DNA from: Pleomorphomonas diazotrophica
Lineage (GTDB): Bacteria; Pseudomonadota; Alphaproteobacteria; Rhizobiales; Pleomorphomonadaceae
Length of the DNA stretch: 64,000 nt
Assembly: GCF_002844595.1 (NCBI RefSeq)
Contig: NZ_PJNW01000005.1
Coordinates: 186,001 to 250,000 of the forward strand
Direction: 5' to 3'
The position numbers were made by a program, and so were the translations under genes. The notes beneath the pieces are model-generated. The model saw only the letters and a program-made list of their open reading frames with translations. It was not told the origin of the DNA and did no database searches. This document shows positions 57,836-64,000 of this stretch, piece by piece. Numbering within the stretch: the first letter of the stretch is position 1; each line of letters starts with the position of its first letter.

Positions 57836-58189
57836 CCTCAGGGGTCAGTCCAGCGATCCTCCTGCGATCTGCTTCAGGGCGTGGTGACACGCCCTTTTCG
57901 CTTGATTCAGCCCTTCCGGACCTAAGGACTAACGCGGACCCCAAGAGCTCGCGCCGAGGCTCAATTGTAGTCAGACGCGTTCCCACGACGTCGGCGCGGA
58001 GTGGCGGAAACGCCCCCATCGGCTTGATCTCAGCGGCCTTTTTGGAAATGGGGAGATGTTGCAGGCCTTGAAACTTTTCGCTTACCGAAAGGTGCAATTC
58101 AGTCGCATCTGTAAAATGTCCACGTTGTCATAGTCCCAAAACCTGCTATTTCCCCAGACGTGGGGTGATGCCTCACGCAGGAGAGCCGG
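57836..58189. other. Intergenic stretch between small membrane protein and unknown gene
   Basis: 354 bp. Apart from the terminator at 57877-57898 there is no convincing gene; short frames on both strands lack ribosome sites. The last 90 bp are AT-richer than the flanks and presumably hold the promoter of the following gene. I could not define its boxes. Confidence 0.5.
57877..57898 (+). terminator. Intrinsic terminator after the small membrane protein
   Basis: GGGCGTG-GTGA-CACGCCC followed by TTTT: a 7-bp stem with a 4-base loop. Confidence 0.78.
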
Positions 58190-58510
58190 ATGATTTTTCC
58201 GCGGGAACTTGTTGCCAGAATTGACGCCAGCCTTGCTCGGAGCCAGACCGCTCCGGCACCTTCGGACGGCCTCGACGAGATCGCCATCGTGGCGCTGGGT
58301 CTGGCCAAGGGCGACCGAGACGTGGCACGGGGTCTCATCCTCAACGATTTCGAGGATTGGCTGTCGCGCACGGGCCGCCTGAACTCCAGCTACAGCTTCA
58401 CAAGCTACCCCCAGTTTCAGAAGGGCAAGCGGCGGGCGAGCCTGTTCGGCGCCCTTGCCTGGACCTATCTGCTGCCGAAGCGCACGATCTCCCTGCACCA
58501 GTACGCGTGA
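58190..58510 (+). CDS. Small protein of unknown function
   Basis: 106 aa. GGAGAG lies 7 bases before the ATG, which is the main support for a gene. The sequence is soluble and moderately basic, with LGLAKGDRDVARGLILNDFE in the middle and FTSYPQFQKGKRRASLFG near the end. No domain recognised. It ends 5 bp before the convergent ABC permease gene. Codon use is close to its neighbours. Confidence 0.5.
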   Translation: MIFPRELVARIDASLARSQTAPAPSDGLDEIAIVALGLAKGDRDVARGLILNDFEDWLSRTGRLNSSYSFTSYPQFQKGKRRASLFGALAWTYLLPKRTISLHQYA

Positions 58511-58515
58511 AAGGC

Positions 58516-59457
58516 TTAGCGTTCGCCGCGGCGATAGGGCTGCATCAGCGCCTGCGGCACGCGAGCATGCCGCGCCATGACGCAAAGCGCTACGATGGAC
58601 AGGATGTAGGGCGTCATCAGAAACAGCTGATAGGGCACACCATCCACCACCGTTTGCAGCCGCAACTGAAAAGCGTCGAAGAAGGCGAACAGCAGCGCGC
58701 CGAACAAGGCCCGTCCCGGCCGCCACGAGGCGAAGACCACAAGGGCGATTGAGATCCAGCCACGCCCCTGAACCATGGTCGGGAAGAAGCTGTTGAAGGC
58801 CGACAGCGTCAGAAAAGCGCCGCCCACCGCCATCAAAGCCGACCCCACGATCACCGCGCCATAGCGAACCGCCATGGGATCGACGCCCTGTGCCTCGGCG
58901 GCGTGCGGATTTTCGCCAGTCATGCGGATGGCGAGACCGAGCGGCGTGCGGAAGATGGCATAGGCAAGCCCGAGGGCAAGCAGCAGCGCCAGATAGGTTG
59001 GCGGCGTCTGCGCCGAGAGTACCGGCCCGATGAAGGGAAGGTCGGCAAGGCCCGGTACGCTCAGCGGCGCGAAAGGCTCAATGGTCGGCGGCGAACCGGA
59101 AAGCGGGACTAGCAAACGGAACAGGTAATAGCTGAGGCTTGATGCGAACAGCGTGACGCCGAGGCCGGACACGTGCTGCGAGAGGCCGAGCGTCACGGTA
59201 AGCGCCGCATGCAACAGCCCGAAGACGGCGCCAGAGAGTGCCGCAACCAACAGGCCGGTCCAGAGATCGGCACCCTGGTAAACGGCGAGCCAGCCGATCA
59301 TGGCGCCAAAGGTCATGATGCCCTCGATGCCAAGGTTGAGCACGCCTGCCCGCTCGCAGAGCAGCGCACCGAGCGTGCCGAAGATCAATGGCGTGGCGAT
59401 CCGAAGCACGGCCGCCCAAAGACCTATCGAGGCGACGATGTCGAGGACGATGCTCAT
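58516..59457 (-). CDS. BMP-type ABC transporter permease, second subunit
   Basis: 313 aa from the ATG at 59457 (MSIVLDIVASIGLWAAVLRI); its first bases overlap the stop of the upstream permease gene by 4 bp. About eight hydrophobic helices, the family core LLCERAGVLNLGIEGIMTFG and ENPHAAEAQGVDPMAVRYGA. It pairs with the other permease to form the channel of a nucleoside- or BMP-family importer. It is the last gene of the operon. Confidence 0.95.
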   Translation of the reverse strand: MSIVLDIVASIGLWAAVLRIATPLIFGTLGALLCERAGVLNLGIEGIMTFGAMIGWLAVYQGADLWTGLLVAALSGAVFGLLHAALTVTLGLSQHVSGLGVTLFASSLSYYLFRLLVPLSGSPPTIEPFAPLSVPGLADLPFIGPVLSAQTPPTYLALLLALGLAYAIFRTPLGLAIRMTGENPHAAEAQGVDPMAVRYGAVIVGSALMAVGGAFLTLSAFNSFFPTMVQGRGWISIALVVFASWRPGRALFGALLFAFFDAFQLRLQTVVDGVPYQLFLMTPYILSIVALCVMARHARVPQALMQPYRRGER

Positions 59458-60503
59458 CGACGTATCCTGTATTGGGCGAAGAACACCGCCACCAACATGG
59501 TGATCAGCGACAGCGCGACCGTGACGTCGGCGATATAGGTCGGGATCTTCAACGCCCGGCTCATGCCGTCGGCGCCGACGAACATCGTGGCGGTGAACAA
59601 CGCGGCCAGCACGACGCCTAGGGGGTGGAGGCCGGCCAGCATGGCGACGACGATGCCGGAGTAGCCGAAGCCCGGCGAGAGATCGGTGGTGACGTAACCC
59701 TTGACGCCCAGCACCTCGACCGCGCCAGCGAGCCCGGCAAGGCCACCCGAGAGGCAGGCGACCAGAAGCAACGTTCGGGCAAGCGGCACACCGGCGAAAA
59801 CGGCGCCTTCGGGACTGAGGCCGGCGGCGCGCGATTTCAGGCCGAAGACGGTGCGGCTCTGCACGATGTGGATGACGACGGCCAGTACGAGAGCAATGCC
59901 GAAGCCCCAATGCAGGCGCGAGCGGGCCACCAGCTTCGGCAGCATCGCAGCATCGGAGACCGATTGGCTCTGCGGCCAGCCGAAGGCCAAAGGATCCTTG
60001 AGCGGCCCGTCGATCAGCATGGAGACGAAGAGCACGGCGACGAAGTTGAGCAGCAGGCTGGTCACCACTTCGTCGACGGAGAACCTCAATCTCAGCCACA
60101 GCGGGAGGATCAGCAGCAGCATGCCGGCGATGGCGCCGGTGAAGAGCAGCAGAGGTATCGAAAGGTAGCCGGGAGCTTCCGCCAGGAGCCGCGAACCGAC
60201 TGCCGCCACCGCGATGGCGCCGAGATAGAACTGCCCCTCACCGCCGATATTCCAGACACGGGCGCGGAAGGCAACGGCGGCGGCAAGGCCGGTGAGCATC
60301 AGCGGGGTCGCCCGCGTCAGCGTCTCGGTGGCCGACAGACGAGAGCCGAAGGCGCCGACCAGGATGCGCCAGTAAGCTTCAAAAACAGGGGCACCGGCGG
60401 CAGCAATCAGCAGGCCGGAAAGCGCCAGCGCGGCGGCAACGGCAAGAAGGGGGGTCAGGACGACCAGGAAAAGCGGGCGATGCTCACGGCGTTCAAAGCG
60501 CAT
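59454..60503 (-). CDS. BMP-type ABC transporter permease, first subunit
   Basis: 349 aa, about ten hydrophobic helices. Shared motifs: ATPLMLTGLAAAVAFRARVW, NIGGEGQFYLGAIAVA (cytoplasmic coupling loop region) and SPEGAVFAGVPLARTLLLVA. It belongs to the NupP/YufP-like permeases. It overlaps the ATPase gene by 1 bp and the second permease by 4 bp, so translation is coupled. Confidence 0.95.
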   Translation of the reverse strand: MRFERREHRPLFLVVLTPLLAVAAALALSGLLIAAAGAPVFEAYWRILVGAFGSRLSATETLTRATPLMLTGLAAAVAFRARVWNIGGEGQFYLGAIAVAAVGSRLLAEAPGYLSIPLLLFTGAIAGMLLLILPLWLRLRFSVDEVVTSLLLNFVAVLFVSMLIDGPLKDPLAFGWPQSQSVSDAAMLPKLVARSRLHWGFGIALVLAVVIHIVQSRTVFGLKSRAAGLSPEGAVFAGVPLARTLLLVACLSGGLAGLAGAVEVLGVKGYVTTDLSPGFGYSGIVVAMLAGLHPLGVVLAALFTATMFVGADGMSRALKIPTYIADVTVALSLITMLVAVFFAQYRIRR

Positions 60504-62020
60504 CAGGCCGCCTCTTTCTTCCAGGCGCCGGCCATCATCAGGCCCAGCGCGCGTGCGTCCACCTCGTCGGCCGACACCGGCGGCGACAGGCGACCGCCGA
60601 CGATGGCCTGGATGCGATCGGCAAGGGCGATTACCTCGTCGAGATCTTCGGAAATCAGCAGCACGGCCGTTCCGGCCTTTCTGGCATCGAGGATGCGAGC
60701 ATGCACGGCGGCAACGGCGCCTTCGTCGAGGCCGCGCGCCGGCTGGGCGGCGATCAGGATGCGTGGGTGCTCGGCAAGGTTCCGCCCGAGGATCAGCTTC
60801 TGCATGTTGCCGCCCGACAGGAGGCGCGTGCGGGTGAGCGGGCCGCCACCGCGCACGTCGAAGCTCCGGACAATGGCGTCGGCAAAAGCGACGGCCGCGC
60901 TGCGATTGACTAGACCTCGCCGGGAAAAGCGCGGTTCGTCGATGCGTTCCAGCACAGCGTTTTCCCAGACCGCCATCTCGCCGATCGCCCCCTCTCGGGT
61001 GCGGTCCTCGGGAATGCGACCAATACCCGAAGCCACGGTCTCGGCCACCGAGAGATCACCTACCCCCTCGCCATAAAGCAGGATATCGCCAGAGCTGCGG
61101 AGCAGCGTGCCGGACAGCAGCCCGGCGAGGGCCGCCTGACCGTTGCCGGAGACGCCGATGATGCCGAGTATCTCGCCGGCATGCAGACGGAAGCTGATCT
61201 CTCTCAGGCGGTCGACGCCATCGACGCGAACCGAAACGGCCGCAGCCTCCAGCACGGGCGCGCCGCGTTCGTGCGCTTCCCGCACCGGTCGGGCCACCCT
61301 GTGGCCAACCATCAGTTCGGCCAGCTCGGCCTTGGAGGTCTCTCCCGCGCGGCGCTCGGCCACCAGCTTGCCGCCGCGCAGCACGACCACCCTGTCGGCG
61401 GCGGCCATCACCTCGTCGAGCTTGTGCGAGATGAAGATCAGCGACAGGCCCTGTCGAGCCATTTCCTTCAGCGTGGCGAACAGCGTCTCCGCCTCAAGGT
61501 TGGTCAGCACCGCCGTCGGTTCGTCGAGGATCAGAATGCGCGCGTCATTGTAGAGCGCCTTCAGGATCTCGACGCGCTGCTGCTCGCCGACCGACAGGTC
61601 GCCGAGGCGGGCATCGGGATCCACGACAAGGCCGAAGCGCTCGGCGAGCGCTTTCAGCTTTGCTCTTGCGCGGCCGGTTTGCGAGCGCCAGGACCACAGC
61701 TTCTCGGTGCCGGTCATGACATTTTCCAGCACCGTAAGGTTGGGCGCCAACGAGAAATGCTGATGGACCATGCCGATGCCGGCATGGATGGCGGCGCGTG
61801 GCCGGCCGGGCGGCAGGTCGACCCCGGCAACGCGGATATGCCCCTCGTCGGGCACATAATGACCGAACAGGATGCTCATCAGGGTGGTCTTGCCGGCGCC
61901 GTTCTCGCCGAGCAGCGCGACGATCTCGCCTCGCCCCAGCGTCAACGAGATGGCGTCGTTGGCCTTGTTGCCGCCGAAGCTCTTGCTGACGCGATCGATT
62001 TCCAGAACGGTTTCGGTCAT
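60503..62020 (-). CDS. BMP-type ABC transporter ATPase, fused double domain
   Basis: 505 aa with two ATPase halves. First: Walker A GENGAGKTTLMSILFG, signature LSVGEQQRVEILKAL, Walker B ILILDEPTAVL. Second: degenerate Walker A with [16 protein letters not shown], signature LLSGGNMQKLILGRNLA. This double-domain layout is that of NupO/YufO and sugar-type importers. The second site is imperfect at the nucleotide loop, as is common in the family. Overlaps the amidase gene by 4 bp. Confidence 0.95.
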   Translation of the reverse strand: MTETVLEIDRVSKSFGGNKANDAISLTLGRGEIVALLGENGAGKTTLMSILFGHYVPDEGHIRVAGVDLPPGRPRAAIHAGIGMVHQHFSLAPNLTVLENVMTGTEKLWSWRSQTGRARAKLKALAERFGLVVDPDARLGDLSVGEQQRVEILKALYNDARILILDEPTAVLTNLEAETLFATLKEMARQGLSLIFISHKLDEVMAAADRVVVLRGGKLVAERRAGETSKAELAELMVGHRVARPVREAHERGAPVLEAAAVSVRVDGVDRLREISFRLHAGEILGIIGVSGNGQAALAGLLSGTLLRSSGDILLYGEGVGDLSVAETVASGIGRIPEDRTREGAIGEMAVWENAVLERIDEPRFSRRGLVNRSAAVAFADAIVRSFDVRGGGPLTRTRLLSGGNMQKLILGRNLAEHPRILIAAQPARGLDEGAVAAVHARILDARKAGTAVLLISEDLDEVIALADRIQAIVGGRLSPPVSADEVDARALGLMMAGAWKKEAA

Positions 62021-63432
62021 GACGACAATCCTGCGACGTCGAAGCGGTGCTGCCAGCGCCCCTCCCGCTCGAGCGCCATGGCGAGCGAAAGGAGCCGACG
62101 GTCGCCTCCGAGCGGTGCAAAGAGTTGCACGGGCAGCGGCAACCCATCGGCATCGGCGCCGAAAGGCACGGTCAACGCCGGAAAGCCCGAGATGTTGGCT
62201 AGCGCCGCGAGCGGAGCCAGGGAGACCATGCGGTTGATGTGAAGGTCGGTGTCGTCATGATCGGATGGAAAAGACCCGATCGGCGGCGGCGCCTTGGTCA
62301 GCATGGGCGTGATCAGGATATCGACCCGGTCGAACAACCGCCAAAGATTGCGGGACACCAAGACGCCGGCTGTCTGCGAGCGCCAAAGGCTAGCAGCGGA
62401 AAGCGCCCTGCCGCGCGCGGCGAAAGCCTGTGTCAAGCGTTCCGCCAGCGAGAAGTCTATCCCATCGGTTTCCGAGAGAACCGCCAGATTGGTGGAAACG
62501 AGGTCATAGAAGAGACGGGTCGAGGCAGCCGTCATGGTCGCGAGATCCGACCAAGCGACCGGCACGAGCCTGTGGCCGCCGGCTTCAAGCAGCCGGCCCG
62601 CCGCTTCGATGGCGGCAGACCGTTCCGGCGTCGTCGGAAAAACCGGTCCCGTCTCGGACAGAATACCGATCCTGAGCGGCTCCACCTTTGCTTCTGCCAG
62701 GGCAACGTCGGCGAACGGACCGCGCGTTGCGCCGGCGACGATGGACAACAGGCTGGCACAGTCACGAACGCTGCGCGATACACAGAGTTCGGAGGCGATG
62801 CCGCCGAGATGATTGCCGAAGCCCGGGCCGGCGGGCATGACGCCCCGGCTCGGCTTCAGGCCGACGAGACCACAGCAGGCCGCCGGCACCCGGATGGATC
62901 CTCCGGCATCGGTGGCATGCGCGATGGCGACGATGCCGGCGGCAACGGCCGCCGCTGCGCCGCCGGACGAACCGCCGGGCGTGCGGGCGGGATCGAGCGG
63001 ATTGCGCGCGATCGGACCGATCGCCGGCTCGCTGGCCAGGGCCAACCCGAACTCCGGGGCCGTGGTCAGGCCGAAGGGCAAAAGACCGGCCGAGCGGAAG
63101 CGGCTGCCAAGGTCGGAATCGGGCGCATCGCCCCCCTGTCTGGAGAACAGCCGCGACCCCGCCGCCACCGGCAACCCGGCGAAAGGACCGCCGAGGTCCT
63201 TGGCCAGCGTCGGAACGCCGCCGAACGGCCGGGAAGCGAAGCGATCCGGATCGGTGCGGCGCTCGGCATCGGCCTTCGCCGCCGCCCGCCGCCCCAGTTC
63301 GGCGTCAACATGGCAGACCGCGCCGAGATCGGCACGCGACGCGACGGCGGCAAGCGAGGCCGCCATGGCCTCGGCTGCGGTGAGGCGACCGTCACGGATC
63401 GCCCCGGCCAGCATTGTCGCGTCGTGGATCAT
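62017..63432 (-). CDS. Amidase (amidase signature family)
   Basis: 471 aa. The signature GGSSGGAAAAVAAG with the catalytic cis-Ser, the nucleophile Ser in ATDAGGSIRVPAACCGLVG and the catalytic Lys in VPTLAKDLGG complete the Ser-cisSer-Lys triad. The substrate is not predictable within this family. It is wedged between the importer's substrate-binding and ATPase genes with a 4-bp overlap, so it probably processes the imported compound. Confidence 0.93.
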   Translation of the reverse strand: MIHDATMLAGAIRDGRLTAAEAMAASLAAVASRADLGAVCHVDAELGRRAAAKADAERRTDPDRFASRPFGGVPTLAKDLGGPFAGLPVAAGSRLFSRQGGDAPDSDLGSRFRSAGLLPFGLTTAPEFGLALASEPAIGPIARNPLDPARTPGGSSGGAAAAVAAGIVAIAHATDAGGSIRVPAACCGLVGLKPSRGVMPAGPGFGNHLGGIASELCVSRSVRDCASLLSIVAGATRGPFADVALAEAKVEPLRIGILSETGPVFPTTPERSAAIEAAGRLLEAGGHRLVPVAWSDLATMTAASTRLFYDLVSTNLAVLSETDGIDFSLAERLTQAFAARGRALSAASLWRSQTAGVLVSRNLWRLFDRVDILITPMLTKAPPPIGSFPSDHDDTDLHINRMVSLAPLAALANISGFPALTVPFGADADGLPLPVQLFAPLGGDRRLLSLAMALEREGRWQHRFDVAGLSS

Positions 63433-63440
63433 AAGCCGGT

Positions 63441-64000
63441 TTACTTTGGCTCGGCAGCGTCGCGCGGCACCTCGAAGGCGCCGGACTTGATCTTCGCCCG
63501 CACCTCCTCCATGGCCGCCTCGGCATCGGCCGGCGCCACGCCCTTGGCATAGGCGATGTCGCTGCCGCCTTCCTTCATCAGGCCGAAGGCGGTGTAGTCC
63601 TTGCCGACCGGCTTGCCGGCGGCAGCATCGGCGATGGCCGCGTTGAGGATCGGCCGGAAGCCCCAGAGGGCATTGGCGAAGACGGTGTCGGGGTAGCGCG
63701 GAGTATAGTCGATCAGCGAGCCGACCGCCTTGATGCCGCGCTCCTTGGCCGCGTCGGCCGTGCCGATACGCTCGCCGAACAGAATGTCGGCGCCGGCGTC
63801 GATCTGGGCGAGACCGGCCTCGCGCGCCTTCGGCGGATCGAAGAAGGTGCCGATGAAGGTGACGAGGTGCTTGGCCTCCGGATTGACCGCCTTGACGCCG
63901 GCCGCGAAGGCGTTGATCAGCATGTTCACTTCGGGAATCGGCATGGCACCGACCGAGCCGACGACATTCGACTTGGTCATCTTGCCGGCCAGCATGCCGG
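63441..64000 (-). CDS. BMP family ABC transporter substrate-binding protein, 5' end beyond the window
   Basis: At least 186 codons of the C-terminal part. Family features: SNVVGSVGAMPIPEVNMLIN, GADILFGERIGTADAAKERG, AVGSLIDYTPRYPDTVFANA. BMP/PnrA-like proteins usually bind nucleosides or similar ligands in the periplasm. The gene enters from the right edge, so the signal peptide is not visible. It lies 8 bp upstream of the amidase gene, making it the first gene of the importer operon seen here. Confidence 0.93.
   Translation of the reverse strand, partial: GMLAGKMTKSNVVGSVGAMPIPEVNMLINAFAAGVKAVNPEAKHLVTFIGTFFDPPKAREAGLAQIDAGADILFGERIGTADAAKERGIKAVGSLIDYTPRYPDTVFANALWGFRPILNAAIADAAAGKPVGKDYTAFGLMKEGGSDIAYAKGVAPADAEAAMEEVRAKIKSGAFEVPRDAAEPK

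Overview
The window looks like chromosomal core DNA from an alphaproteobacterium of the order Hyphomicrobiales (Rhizobiales). The evidence is very GC-rich third codon positions, a CTTG-N18-CCTATAT heat-shock promoter before dnaK, the dnaK-dnaJ-pmtA order, a cysteine-poor Mur/Fur regulator, a YlxR-L7Ae fusion, a PraR-type regulator between lnt and metK, an ethylmalonyl-CoA pathway hydratase and aerobic cobalamin genes. The genus cannot be fixed from the sequence. I see no insertion sequence, prophage, CRISPR array, tRNA or rRNA.

Layout. 1-6.4 kb is a cell-surface region: a partial GT-C membrane protein running off the left edge, two polyprenyl-type GT2 glycosyltransferases, a GtrA flippase-like protein, an ornithine-lipid acyltransferase (olsB) and a low-GC gtrB/GT-C pair. 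6.4-16.5 kb holds protein-quality and translation genes: dnaK, dnaJ, pmtA, a MarR regulator with a cysteine-rich tail, lepA, grpE, a GFA-domain protein and hrcA, then tsaB and rimI. 17.0-18.3 kb is mur and plsC. 18.3-25.6 kb has mch, polA and cobO-cobQ-cobD. 26.2-35.1 kb is a compact chemotaxis operon: STAS, cheY, cheA, cheW, an MCP with two PAS domains, cheR, cheD, cheB. 35.1-57.3 kb is mostly housekeeping RNA and translation machinery: gamma-carbonic anhydrase, miaB, phoH, ybeY, corC, lnt, praR, metK, trmB, rimP, nusA, ylxR, infB, a YcxB-like protein, rbfA, GST, EamA, truB, rpsO, pnp. 57.3-64 kb has two small uncharacterised genes and a BMP-type ABC importer operon that includes an amidase.

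How it fits together. tsaB-rimI-mur-plsC and miaB-phoH-ybeY-corC-lnt-praR-metK-trmB-rimP-nusA-ylxR-infB-rbfA-truB-rpsO-pnp resemble one conserved rhizobial block. Here it is split by about 17 kb carrying mch, polA, the cob genes, the chemotaxis operon and the carbonic anhydrase gene, and again by single-gene insertions. Three membrane-lipid genes (olsB, pmtA, plsC) lie within 16 kb of each other.

I did not find a clearly undescribed multi-gene system. The most distinctive signals are regulatory: a tandemly triplicated terminator after metK, a promoter plus attenuator-like leader before rimP-nusA-infB, structured leaders before rpsO and pnp, a tetraloop hairpin inside the che operon, and a perfect 13-bp palindrome upstream of the cysteine-tailed MarR gene.
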